Below, one piece after another: positions 51,701 to 58,110 of a DNA stretch of 64,000 nucleotides. Positions within the stretch are counted from its first letter, which is position 1, and every line of letters starts with the position of its first letter. The DNA is from a virus. The notes under the pieces were generated by a model. The model did not search any database and was not told the DNA's origin. It was given only the letters and a program-made list of their open reading frames with translations. The translations under genes and the position numbers were made by a program. The DNA is taken from positions 42,705-106,704 of the IMG/VR virus record IMGVR_UViG_3300025849_000016. One strand, given 5' to 3'.

Positions 51701-52153
51701 ATATGTTTCTGTAGTATCTGGAAGTATATGACTTGCTATATCTGCATTAATTGTAATACTATCTGTATCTGCATCACCTAATGTTAAATTACCGTCAGCA
51801 GTAATGCTTCCAGTAGCATGTATGTCACCTGTTACTTCTACGTTACCATTTAAATTAATAAAATCTGTAGCTGTAGCAGGTGCAACATTAACATCACCTA
51901 CTGTTGTTGTAATTAAACTATTATTTAGAGAAAGATCGTCTACAAGTAAAGAACCTGAACGAATGTCGGTTGCATTAATTGTTCCTGTAACGTCTAGTTC
52001 ATATCCAGGTGAACCGTTTATAATACCAATTTTAGGATTCGCTGGGTCTGATGTTACATCAAAGTAAATTAAATTACTATTAATAGCTAGGTCCTCATCA
52101 CGTAAGAGATTACTCTTAAGTAACGGACCTGAAATTCTTCCTACGTTGGCCAC
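48755..52153 (-). CDS. Fibre protein with PKD-like domains, GTG start (1132 aa)
   Basis: The in-frame start is GTG at 52153 (Met-Ala-Asn-Val-Gly), 5 bases after a GAGGAG ribosome binding site. The ATG two bases upstream is in another frame. Residues 1-~295 carry shaft motifs (NLTLGDADTDSITINADI, YDLGSIDKRWRDIYLSGQTI) and two short LLITGDTLQTTQSNSDIFI-type units. Residues ~300-1132 are paralogous to the end of the 2855-residue protein, including LNETMRNVANNTFVRSVSF and a PKD-like domain (RYDITWGDGDVTLNTTDS). The two adjacent genes therefore share one large C-terminal tip on different shafts. The leader of about 100 bases is hairpin-rich, and a late promoter and terminator lie upstream. Confidence 0.82.
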   Translation of the reverse strand: MANVGRISGPLLKSNLLRDEDLAINSNLIYFDVTSDPANPKIGIINGSPGYELDVTGTINATDIRSGSLLVDDLSLNNSLITTTVGDVNVAPATATDFINLNGNVEVTGDIHATGSITADGNLTLGDADTDSITINADIASHILPDTTETYDLGSIDKRWRDIYLSGQTITLGNIELKDSGNGSLQVFQLPEGELVGELGGLTEAESALIDANLLITGDTLQTTQSNSDIFIKTAGTGKVIVQADLSIGAVTIDDDILIDGNTIQTTASNSDLTFSAAGTGQIQVQGNFRVNAGVSIDNILDEDDLVSDSASALATQQSVKAYVDTNIGNTVSSLIGDQIVVGTPSDGTYTDGAYVGLDPAEDIAEAFDQLNETMRNVANNTFVRSVSFTGSPLAGGEGLTVTLNLTVDGNSNRYDITWGDGDVTLNTTDSTPSHTYTSNTGSPYTVIVRAFNNNGTGYGSEASATQEDYVIIYTADPVMAFGLYRAASGGSAITGNDKYVIEGDSLYLQNITTNTTMAAVTYSMNWGDGSSLDSIASDSDPGGVSGSRLQHTWGAATNTGTGNDTLTLTLLTHTTATPGIFPLSTTTSLKVYDPNIAAPQGLSTKTISITGTQGTSPKLAASATDNTSGTSGLNAGDNISRIESAAGNIQTSATSTFAYNAAAGTLSAIVNGTADGAIGLSAADNTGTTDSVTITDEQDYNLLNAGGSSTSFSSSIYHPGLYSGFKARVSKSNASTPKGINSFQLSHDATGDTNTVVFVKDDITTNPTATGGTLTENVAGTLRYVSGVPHYNTGASLTLSGTTATNLVGQTYANISDVVEVTSGTDTEGSGSGIVEQNFDYSDVDGTPSMLTGGIPNADTGVGGAYAFGDLVVNINASNTRVSEQLRYRVRNVNGYSSYVSLPEVIQVHSASQSGINETAIDVSASLGTGFSDDAVRIFDFNADTTNTPAYNSSTNFYTNSIYTESADPGVAGTQEATIRYGVLEHNIDDFSVLLPVGPDRSSDTGTQYFTMAFRRQVVANFDINITSSTGVTGVFIAAPGSGIDGSSTINGWLECAGVYNGVGLPGASGSPTNTNGCAVNPGERIIPGQSLSGSFSMTLGTANMTDATGNVVLVRIALAAGESVTALSIS

Positions 52154-52254
52154 ATCAGCTCCTCAATAAACGGCGATCCTGTCGCTCCAACCACCTTACC
52201 TTGCGGGTTGACCACAGTTTGACCTGCAACTTAGACCAACTACGTTGCATTAAT
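52154..52254 (-). promoter_or_regulatory. Structured 5' leader of the 1132-residue fibre gene
   Basis: Between the late promoter and the GTG start, three short stems follow one another on the minus strand. They are GCAAC/GTTGC (52244-52248 with 52226-52230), CAACC/GGTTG (52206-52210 with 52188-52192) and GCGA/TCGC with a five-base loop (52082+3 to 52085 region: 52082-52085 with 52073-52076 offset by 100, that is 52182-52185 with 52173-52176). The ribosome binding site is just beyond the last stem. This may be a translation-control leader or simply a stabilising 5' structure. Confidence 0.35.
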
Positions 52255-52264
52255 AGTATTTATC
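52255..52264 (-). promoter_or_regulatory. Putative T4-type late promoter
   Basis: GATAAATACT followed by ATTAATG on the minus strand matches the late box. It starts 5 bases after the terminator that ends the small virion-gene unit, a terminator-promoter arrangement repeated at 54671-54720. It would drive the giant fibre genes. Confidence 0.65.
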
Positions 52265-52268
52265 CAAT

Positions 52269-52299
52269 CAAAAAAATAAGAGCTAATAAGCCCTTATTT
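52269..52299 (-). terminator. Rho-independent terminator after the small virion genes
   Basis: On the minus strand a 7-bp stem AAATAAG/CTTATTT (52299-52293 with 52280-52274) closes a 12-base loop and runs into a T tract (52276-52270). It lies 32 bases after the stop of the 176-residue gene. Confidence 0.7.
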
Positions 52300-52331
52300 C
52301 AAAATCATTACTTTAAAGTAGTTTAAATGCA

Positions 52332-52862
52332 CTATTTGTCAAAATTATGTAGTACTGTTATATCTTTTCCGGTAGGAGGAGCAGTTCCAAAATCTAAATA
52401 CCAGCCAGCTACTTTGCCTGCCGGATTTTGTACTAATGTGTAGTTTGTTGTAGGAATTTGGAATACATTTTCAATATAAACAAAAATACTTCTTGGATTA
52501 TTAGCAAAACTTAATGGATTTTCTACGTCTTGATTATCTAATGGTCCGAATAATGTTTCAATATCGTCTGCTCCAGTAAACGTTTGTTGATTAATAGCTG
52601 TTGCTGTACCCATGCGTATCTTTTTCCAACTGCCACCTTGATAAAATTCTAATTTTCCGTCAATAGGATCACCCGGTGATGATTGTATAAGATAGCGCAT
52701 CATACCTTCTTCTGGTACAAGAGGTCTAGTTGTAGCATCTCCTCTTGGTACTCTAACACTTTTAGGAGTATCTAATACAATTTCATCATTAATGCCTTTA
52801 ACAATTATGCCTCTGCCATTTATGTTCTTTATATTAGTAACTTGCTTCTTATAAAATTTCAT
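52332..52862 (-). CDS. Small virion protein with fibre-type motif (176 aa)
   Basis: 176 residues, starting MKFYKKQVTNIKNINGRGI, one base after the previous stop, so probably translationally coupled. The central motif VRVPRGDATTRPLVPEEG, with MMRYLIQSS and LEFYQGGSWKKI, matches the VQRPTPVQGQIRFNTTNNYY and YEGYDGANW type segments of the giant fibre proteins. A fibre or neck-associated role is therefore likely. The C-terminal half (SIFVYIENVFQIPTTNYTLV; VAGWYLDFGTAPPTGKDITV) resembles a small beta domain seen in phage tail proteins. No enzyme motif is visible. It is the last gene before a terminator. Confidence 0.75.
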   Translation of the reverse strand: MKFYKKQVTNIKNINGRGIIVKGINDEIVLDTPKSVRVPRGDATTRPLVPEEGMMRYLIQSSPGDPIDGKLEFYQGGSWKKIRMGTATAINQQTFTGADDIETLFGPLDNQDVENPLSFANNPRSIFVYIENVFQIPTTNYTLVQNPAGKVAGWYLDFGTAPPTGKDITVLHNFDK

Positions 52863-52863
52863 T

Positions 52864-53202
52864 TTAGATATCCACGTAGCTTAGTGTTGCAACTAAATTA
52901 TTAGGTGATCCGCTTAAAACTTGCATACTGTCACCTGCTTCTAACACAAGTTTTTCTGTATCCATTACAAATGTTTCTCCGGCTGATATAGGTAATGCAT
53001 TGATTATCATATTAGACGAACCAAGTGAGCCACCACTTTCAACTAAATGAGCAGTAAGTGTTGTTTCGCCTGCTGTATCATCTGCTGGATCTGCGTTTGC
53101 TGTATTTGTAAAAATTACTGTTGTAATAACGTATGTCTTATCAGCAGGAACTAGAAGCAATGTTGATGCGCTGCTTGTTAAACTTAGATTTGCTAATGCC
53201 AT
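52864..53202 (-). CDS. Small beta-rich virion protein (112 aa)
   Basis: 112 residues, starting at 53202 after AAGGA. It is hydrophobic and beta-rich (LLLVPADKTYVITTVIFTNT; AGETFVMDTEKLVLEAGDSM), with an Ala/Thr/Ser-rich composition and no cysteine. Its layout and end (ATLSYVDI) resemble the 109-residue protein at 16373-16702. Both sit beside fibre genes, so they may be equivalents at two positions in the tail. Homology is uncertain and no named family is recognised. It lies 12 bases from the preceding gene. Confidence 0.72.
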   Translation of the reverse strand: MALANLSLTSSASTLLLVPADKTYVITTVIFTNTANADPADDTAGETTLTAHLVESGGSLGSSNMIINALPISAGETFVMDTEKLVLEAGDSMQVLSGSPNNLVATLSYVDI

Positions 53203-53214
53203 TTCTTATTTTCC

Positions 53215-54183
53215 TTAAAATATTAGTGCAAACAATGCAGCAGTTTTTCTACTTACAAGGTCGCCTTGTCTAGTTGGTGTTATAAATTTTAGTCCTGTAT
53301 CTTTTACATCAGCTTCATCATGATATATTTTTGAACCTGCAGATGGAGAAGCAGGTGCACCAGCACCATTTTCATCTATATGTAACGAATCTGGTATACG
53401 AACACTACCACCTGCTGTGCCAACTAGAACTAAATCGTCACCGCTATTTGTTGAAGAAATTGTGCTTCCTTCAAATTTAAGATCATACATAAATGCTTCT
53501 GCTGTACCTACAACTAAACGATTAAACCCGTCTACTTGTAATCTACATACACTCGGTACTGCTGTATTGTCAAAATCTTCAGCTGCTACTAGTGTATCAC
53601 CTTGTCTAATTTGTGACGGAGGGTTCTGTCCTGAAAATTGTGTAACATAATCAACTACCCATTTACTATTAGGTATGTCATCGTCATCTACAACATAGTT
53701 TTCATAGTCAGCGGCGGCGGCACGTAATGGATTATTACCTGCATCAAATTGAATTGCTCCGCCGCCACTGTCTATACTGTTTGTTTGAATACCAGCAATG
53801 CTTGAAAGACCATTGCTGTCAACTTTTTTAAAACTAAATGCACCTAAACCTTGTGTACCAGTTACGTCATCTTCGTATGGTGCTGATTCGTCCCATACCA
53901 TCATAGCATCAGGCAAACTGCCTCTTACAATTTGTAATCCTGACCACTGCTGAACTCCTACTCCAGGTGTAACACCTGCACCAGTTTCTCCGTAGTTAAC
54001 TCTAACGATGCGATCTTCTACATCTAGTTCTGTTGTATTCAATGTTGTTTGTTCACCTTGGACTAACAAATCACCTGTTATAATAACTTGACCCTCATCT
54101 ACGCCTGTGTTTAACGTAATGTTACCGCCTGGCTGTACTGCAATTTTATAATTACTATTAGGTATATCAAGTATTTTAGTCAT
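53215..54183 (-). CDS. Virion structural protein with fibre-shaft motif (322 aa)
   Basis: 322 residues, starting MTKILDIPNSNYKIAVQPGG after an AGGAA ribosome binding site. Residues ~25-65 contain GQVIITGDLLVQGEQTTLNT and TELDVEDRIVRVNYGE. This is a single copy of the motif that is repeated in the giant fibres as GNLTVSGTTTTINTATLNIA, so the giants may have grown by duplicating a unit of this kind. A later segment (QIRQGDTLVAAEDFDNTAVP) and a C-terminal KTAALFALIF complete it. There is no membrane helix. It belongs to a four-gene unit of small virion proteins. The exact position in the particle is unknown. Confidence 0.77.
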   Translation of the reverse strand: MTKILDIPNSNYKIAVQPGGNITLNTGVDEGQVIITGDLLVQGEQTTLNTTELDVEDRIVRVNYGETGAGVTPGVGVQQWSGLQIVRGSLPDAMMVWDESAPYEDDVTGTQGLGAFSFKKVDSNGLSSIAGIQTNSIDSGGGAIQFDAGNNPLRAAAADYENYVVDDDDIPNSKWVVDYVTQFSGQNPPSQIRQGDTLVAAEDFDNTAVPSVCRLQVDGFNRLVVGTAEAFMYDLKFEGSTISSTNSGDDLVLVGTAGGSVRIPDSLHIDENGAGAPASPSAGSKIYHDEADVKDTGLKFITPTRQGDLVSRKTAALFALIF

Positions 54184-54204
54184 TAGTTATTCCTATAAAC
54201 AAAC

Positions 54205-54585
54205 TTAGCTAAATGCGTCTACTGCTGCGCCTGAATCAGCTGCACCAGGATGTACGCCTGCTGCCCAACGAACTTTACCAACATCTGTTGTTCCGCCTTC
54301 ATACTGAATTTTTCTACCGTATAAACGTGTAACTTGTACTGTTGTTGAATCATCTAAAACAGCATCAATTCGCATTTCACCAGCAACTAATGCAGCATTA
54401 GCTTTGTTAACTAATGTTAATACTTCTGTTGTTGAGCCATTTGTAACTGTAAATTTATTTGATGATCTTTGGTTTACAATCCATGCATCAGTTGTTGCTT
54501 CTGAGCCACCTGTAAAAAAGTGACGAGTCACTTTAATTGATCCTGCATCGTTGCCAAAATATTTCTTATTTAGTGGTCTTCCCAT
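54205..54585 (-). CDS. Small virion protein, MGRPLNKKYFG type (126 aa)
   Basis: I chose ATG 54585 because AAAGGAG lies 6-7 bases upstream and the product then begins with the basic MGRPLNKKYFGN motif. A longer reading from 54669 would run through the leader and has no ribosome binding site. The 126-residue product has a basic N-terminus, a beta-rich middle (WIVNQRSSNKFTVTNGSTTE) and a DSTTVQVTRLYGRKIQYEGG segment. I have an impression, not a database result, that proteins with this opening are frequent in marine T4-like phages as unassigned virion proteins. It is first in a four-gene unit behind a late promoter, with an 85-base leader containing a CCGTA/TACGG hairpin near 54645-54657. Confidence 0.75.
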   Translation of the reverse strand: MGRPLNKKYFGNDAGSIKVTRHFFTGGSEATTDAWIVNQRSSNKFTVTNGSTTEVLTLVNKANAALVAGEMRIDAVLDDSTTVQVTRLYGRKIQYEGGTTDVGKVRWAAGVHPGAADSGAAVDAFS

Positions 54586-54670
54586 TTGTTTCTCCTTTAA
54601 AAACGTTCTAGGTTTACGCAGTAGGTCAATTCTGCATAAGTCCGTATCATACGGCACGATTATCGACACT

Positions 54671-54680
54671 AGTATTTATC
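54671..54680 (-). promoter_or_regulatory. Putative T4-type late promoter
   Basis: GATAAATACT on the minus strand begins 7 bases after the T tract of the terminator at 54688-54720 and precedes the four small virion genes. It has the same form as 52255-52264. Confidence 0.65.
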
Positions 54681-54687
54681 AAATAAG

Positions 54688-54720
54688 AAAAAAGCCTTAA
54701 CAAATAAATGCTAAGGCTTT
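54688..54720 (-). terminator. Rho-independent terminator of the noncoding transcript
   Basis: A perfect 9-bp stem AAAGCCTTA/TAAGGCTTT (54720-54712 with 54699-54691) with a 12-base loop is followed by TTTCTT on the minus strand. The nearest minus-strand genes are far away (gp23 ends at 55183 and has its own terminator), so this one ends a separate short transcript. Confidence 0.8.
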
Positions 54721-54931
54721 AAATAAAAGTGATAGGTTGGACTCTGAGAATACCAACAACCTCCTAGTAGCTCTCGCATAATTCGGAGGAGCCTAGTATC
54801 GGATAGTTACTTCCAAAAACATATCTTTGTATCTCTACACTCATATGTTGCTACTACAGCTACTAGCCAAGTTGTGTCACTACGCAACACCGTTCCTTGC
54901 ACTATCTAATCTAAACCGTCGTTTAGCTTAT
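54690..54931 (-). ncRNA. Candidate structured noncoding RNA, about 240 nt
   Basis: The region lies between a sigma70-type promoter (54938-54966) and a strong terminator, and has no convincing ORF. Stems I can draw are as follows. CTAAAC/GTTTAG has a GACG loop (54926-54911). GTTG..GT/AC..CAAC spans 54888-54871. AACATAT/ATATGTT pairs 54849-54843 with 54824-54818; it encloses a 3x3 internal loop, a TGTA/TACA stem and a GAGA (GNRA-type) tetraloop at 54835-54832. CTCCT/AGGAG pairs 54791-54787 with 54765-54761. A GGTTG/CAACC hairpin spans 54761-54735 and can shift register to GTTGG/CCAAC. It is not a tRNA: no T-arm signature is present. I recognise no known RNA family. Folding is by eye only. Confidence 0.55.
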
Positions 54932-54937
54932 GTATTA

Positions 54938-54966
54938 AATATAACAAACTATTAAGCAGAAGTCAA
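54938..54966 (-). promoter_or_regulatory. Sigma70-type promoter for the noncoding RNA
   Basis: TTGACT (54966-54961), a 17-base spacer and TATATT (54943-54938) on the minus strand form a near-consensus host-type promoter, with an expected start near 54931. Its -35 box overlaps the last codons of the 32-codon ORF. It is the only site of this quality I noticed in a region otherwise served by T4-type late boxes. Confidence 0.65.
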
Positions 54967-55050
54967 CCTCTTTTTTAATAAAAAGTTAATTTTTTTTATG
55001 TGGTGCTGTTTAATGATTCGTTGAAAGCACCAAAGCGTGTAATTATCCAT
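54952..55050 (-). CDS. Candidate 32-residue small protein downstream of gp23
   Basis: The ORF starts at ATG 55050, 6 bases after GAGGAG, and ends in tandem stops TAA-TAG. The product begins MDNYTLWCFQRIIKQHHIKK and continues with a Leu/Lys-rich basic tail. It is strongly basic and could form one amphipathic helix. It sits between the gp23 terminator and the noncoding RNA promoter, and a weak late-type box lies about 75 bases upstream. The good ribosome binding site supports translation, but the size is small and I recognise no family. It could instead be a leader peptide or a chance ORF. Confidence 0.45.
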   Translation of the reverse strand: MDNYTLWCFQRIIKQHHIKKINFLLKKRLTSA

Positions 55051-55123
55051 AACACTCTCCTCGTTAAAGGGTTAAGTGCGTTCCTTCGCTTATGCTACTC
55101 CCGGCCTGTTGGCTGAACGTAAT

Positions 55124-55134
55124 ATTATTTAGTC
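55124..55134 (-). promoter_or_regulatory. Weak late-promoter-like box before the 32-codon ORF
   Basis: GACTAAATAAT on the minus strand has the TAAATA core but lacks the full late box. It lies immediately after the gp23 terminator, the same arrangement as the other terminator-promoter pairs. Confidence 0.3.
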
Positions 55135-55163
55135 ATAAAAATAGGCGCCGTAGCGCCTATTTT
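55134..55163 (-). terminator. Rho-independent terminator of the capsid operon
   Basis: A perfect 11-bp stem AAAATAGGCGC/GCGCCTATTTT with a TACG tetraloop spans 55163-55138, and further T residues follow on the minus strand. It starts 20 bases after the gp23 stop and is the strongest terminator in the window. Confidence 0.88.
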
Positions 55164-55182
55164 AAAGTTTGTAAGTTAAATC

Positions 55183-56349
55183 TTAACTAAAAGATACGTT
55201 ACCGTTAGTAATAGCAACTTTACCTAAGTAATCAGCTGCGTTACCAAGCGATGACGCTGTGTTTGATAGTTCAACATAACCATAACGTGTCATAAATGAT
55301 ACGACTGGCTCGAATGAATTTGGATCAAGTACAACACCTGAACTCATTAGCGGGATGTATGGGCAGTAGAACGCCGGAGCGTCTGACTCTGAACCACCTT
55401 TGTAGCCAATAAGAACGTCTGTGCTGTCTGCTGCATATGAATCTACATACACTTTCATTGCGTTGTTTAATGTACCAACGAATTTTGTGTTTGTAGGTGC
55501 TTCAAATGCACCTTCAGTTGTACGAGCAAATGCACTTGTAGTTGCAGACTGTAGGATTGTTAATGCAAATGGGCTAACCACTGCATAGTTACCTGCGCCT
55601 CTGCGTGTACGCTGAGCAATCTCGTTTGCAACTTTGTTGACTTGTACTGCTAATGCAGCATGTTCGTCACCAACAAATGTTGCTGTACCTGAAACAGCAG
55701 CTTGATCATAAGTCTGTGTTGCGTTTCCGGCTAATGCACGTAGTGAAGCAAGAACTTCTTGGTCGATCTCAGCAGTAATTTCTTGTGCTAGAGCAGCCAT
55801 AATTTCAGCTTCGATATCAATACCGTGCTGTGCTTGTGCATCTTGTGCAGATTCAAAAGTCCAACGAGCTGATAGCTTGCGAGTTTTTGCTTCTACAGTT
55901 TGCTTTAAGATCTGGATGCTTAGTCTGTTACCAGCTTCACCTTCCATTGATCCTGTTGAGCTAGGTGCACCATTTGAAGATGGATTGCCTGAATAGCTCT
56001 CAGCAATTTTGAATGGGCTTAGAGCCTCTTCACCTGCTGTTGCGCCGTTATTGCCATCGGCATAACGTACACGTAGTGTGTGGATCTGACCCACTGGTCC
56101 TGTCATTGGCTGTACGCCAACTAGTTCGTTTGCGATGACTGTTGGCATCACACGACGAATGACTGGTAGAATAACACGGTTAAGTGTTGCGACATTACCG
56201 GCAGAAGTAGCACCAGCTGTTGCACTTTCTGAAAGATACCTACGAGTATTTTCCAGTGTGCTTTCCATTACAGCTTTCTTGTTTCCAGTTAAACCTTCAA
56301 CAAGAGCGGTTTTAGTTTCCTGCCAGCGACTTTCTAGTAGTTCTGACAT
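55183..56349 (-). CDS. gp23: Major capsid protein gp23
   Basis: 388 residues, behind AGGAG. The hallmark gp23 stretch is present: LPVIRRVMPTVIANELVGVQ followed by PMTGPVGQI and LRVRYADG. The shell-forming protein is processed by gp21, which cuts after (I/L)-x-Glu. The best site here is Leu39-Ser40-Glu41, just before SATAGATSAG, and would remove a 41-residue propeptide, which is shorter than the 65 residues in T4. Total length is well below T4 gp23 (521), so an insertion region is probably missing. It is last in the core-gp21-gp22-gp23 unit, followed by a strong terminator, as expected for the most abundant product. Confidence 0.96.
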   Translation of the reverse strand: MSELLESRWQETKTALVEGLTGNKKAVMESTLENTRRYLSESATAGATSAGNVATLNRVILPVIRRVMPTVIANELVGVQPMTGPVGQIHTLRVRYADGNNGATAGEEALSPFKIAESYSGNPSSNGAPSSTGSMEGEAGNRLSIQILKQTVEAKTRKLSARWTFESAQDAQAQHGIDIEAEIMAALAQEITAEIDQEVLASLRALAGNATQTYDQAAVSGTATFVGDEHAALAVQVNKVANEIAQRTRRGAGNYAVVSPFALTILQSATTSAFARTTEGAFEAPTNTKFVGTLNNAMKVYVDSYAADSTDVLIGYKGGSESDAPAFYCPYIPLMSSGVVLDPNSFEPVVSFMTRYGYVELSNTASSLGNAADYLGKVAITNGNVSFS

Positions 56350-56361
56350 AATTTTCTCCTA

Positions 56362-57456
56362 TTAATTTAATCCAGCTAAACGCTTGATGTCCACGACGTT
56401 TCCATCAGATGCGTTAGCTTGTGAACTAACGTCAATTTTATTGCCTGTAATTTCTTTGCCTTCTTTTAGGGGTGCCTTCTGCTTCGCTGGAGCTTTACTG
56501 TCGATAACTGACGGTAGGTATTTGTCGAACGATGATCTTAACTTCGCCGTTTGAACTGATTCCAGTAAGTCTGTCATAATCTCACGCTGTGCTGTACCTA
56601 ACGGTGCAACCAATTCGTTTAGAATATCTTTTCGTGTAGCTGATTCAACTAATGCTGATTTTTCAGCTTCTTTTGATTCAACTAGTTGTGTAGCTTTAGC
56701 AGCTATCTTTTTTGCTTCTGCTAGTTGTTTATCTTTTAGTTCAACAACTTTTAGTAGCTTCGATGTCTCTGATTTTTCATTCAGATGACTTGTGCTATAT
56801 TCAGAAGCAAACGCTTCGAATAATTTACGACCAAAGTCGTTTTCACGTGCAGAATCAATATCTTCTTTAAGTGCAGTAATTTCTTTTGCAAGAGTTTCCT
56901 TCACTGTTTCTGATACCATTTTTGCACTGCGTTCAATGAATTTAGATTTAACTTTGTTAATATGAGCTTTACCTTCGCGGACAAGGCGCACTTTAGTTTC
57001 TGCTAAGTCTTTTTTGTCTTCATCAAATTCTGCTATTTCTTTAGCTAGAGCTTCAACAACGAACTCTTCAAGTTTAGAAAAGTTTTCAGCCATTCTAACT
57101 TGATCAGTATGTAGTTCGTTAACTTCTTTGCCTAGTTGTGACATAACAAAACCTTTTAATAGTTCTGCATTTTCACGCATTGCAACAGCATATTTTGCTT
57201 TTGCTTCTGCTAGTTGTTTGCGATCGTCTGCAAACTCAGCAATTTCTTCTGAAAGTTTTTCAGAAATCATAGTATCTATTGCTTCAACCATCACGGATTT
57301 GTCATGCTCATATTTTTGAGCAAACTCTTCGCGAAGTTCAGCAGTAGCAGCAAGTTTATTTTCTTTAATCTTGTTTTCCCACGCTTCTTCAATTTGAGCT
57401 CTGATATCTGCTGAAACAACATCGTTTTCAAAAAGTGTTTTTAGTGCATCTATCAT
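56362..57456 (-). CDS. gp22: Prohead scaffold protein gp22
   Basis: 364 residues, starting MIDALKTLFENDVVSADIRA behind GAGGAG. It is almost entirely charged, Glu/Lys/Ala-rich predicted coiled coil. Repeated blocks of the type EALAKEIAEFDEDKKDLAET occur at ~60, ~130 and ~185. Near the end is KRLAGLN. The position between gp21 and gp23 and the composition match the T4 scaffold, which forms the prohead core and is degraded by gp21. It is longer than T4 gp22 (269), consistent with the internal repeats. The gap to gp23 is 12 bases. Confidence 0.92.
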   Translation of the reverse strand: MIDALKTLFENDVVSADIRAQIEEAWENKIKENKLAATAELREEFAQKYEHDKSVMVEAIDTMISEKLSEEIAEFADDRKQLAEAKAKYAVAMRENAELLKGFVMSQLGKEVNELHTDQVRMAENFSKLEEFVVEALAKEIAEFDEDKKDLAETKVRLVREGKAHINKVKSKFIERSAKMVSETVKETLAKEITALKEDIDSARENDFGRKLFEAFASEYSTSHLNEKSETSKLLKVVELKDKQLAEAKKIAAKATQLVESKEAEKSALVESATRKDILNELVAPLGTAQREIMTDLLESVQTAKLRSSFDKYLPSVIDSKAPAKQKAPLKEGKEITGNKIDVSSQANASDGNVVDIKRLAGLN

Positions 57457-57470
57457 TACGTTTCTCCTCG

Positions 57471-58094
57471 TTATTGGAGTTTACTGATTATGTTAATCAG
57501 TGATTCCTTAAGATACTTTTGTGCCTTTTCGTCATTTTTTGTTGCCTGCGCTAATTCGTATGCCTGATATCCTCCGCGAGCGTTCATTAAATGCTCATAG
57601 ATTGGTGTTGGATATGCACCAGGGGCGCTGGGCTGAGCCACAACGTCCACAGTGATTATTTCAAAGTCCGATACTTCACCGGACCCATCTTCTCGTACAT
57701 TGCCAGAGCCCCTAGAGGAGACACCTAATTTAACTCCGCTTTGCAGCATTGTTTCAACTAACTGTCCCATAGGGGTTGGCAGAATTTTTAACTTACCATA
57801 TCCGTTAGCATCGTCCATCCAAGTTTCAGATATCATATGACTAACACGATCTAAGTTAATATTAAGTCCTTCAGGATGATCAACTTCTCCGAGAACACTA
57901 TATCCTCCTTGTATTTGATCATTGAGAGTTTTGACAGCCCTGCCAATTTCATTTACAGGATATACACGCTGATTTGCATTGCGTATCCCTCCTTGAATGA
58001 TAATTCCCTTCATATAAAGGTCCTTACCTTCGTTAGCAGACTCGACAACAATCTTTGCCTGGTCGAATGTCAAGTTCTCTCGTAAGTTTCTCAT
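57471..58094 (-). CDS. gp21: Prohead protease gp21
   Basis: 207 residues (T4 gp21 is 212). It is a serine protease of the herpesvirus/phage prohead type that matures the head by cutting scaffold and capsid proteins. Candidate catalytic residues are His73 in GEVDHPEG, Ser126/Ser127 in GVSSRGSG and Asp150 in ITVDVVAQPSAPGAYP. The N-terminal MKGIIIQGGIRNANQRVYP strand is also typical of the family. The start at 58094 follows AAGGA with a TTAGG nearer the ATG. It lies 16 bases after the acidic core gene and 14 bases before gp22. Confidence 0.95.
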   Translation of the reverse strand: MRNLRENLTFDQAKIVVESANEGKDLYMKGIIIQGGIRNANQRVYPVNEIGRAVKTLNDQIQGGYSVLGEVDHPEGLNINLDRVSHMISETWMDDANGYGKLKILPTPMGQLVETMLQSGVKLGVSSRGSGNVREDGSGEVSDFEIITVDVVAQPSAPGAYPTPIYEHLMNARGGYQAYELAQATKNDEKAQKYLKESLINIISKLQ

Positions 58095-58110
58095 TACCTA
58101 ATTTCCTTAA

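Noticed and set aside
54586-54669. Longer N-terminus for the MGRPLNKKYFG protein, starting at 54669
   Set aside because: It overlaps the leader after the late promoter and has no ribosome binding site, while ATG 54585 has AAAGGAG at good spacing.
54690-54931. tRNA or tmRNA
   Set aside because: No T-arm consensus, acceptor stem or CCA end can be found, and the hairpin pattern does not fit a cloverleaf.
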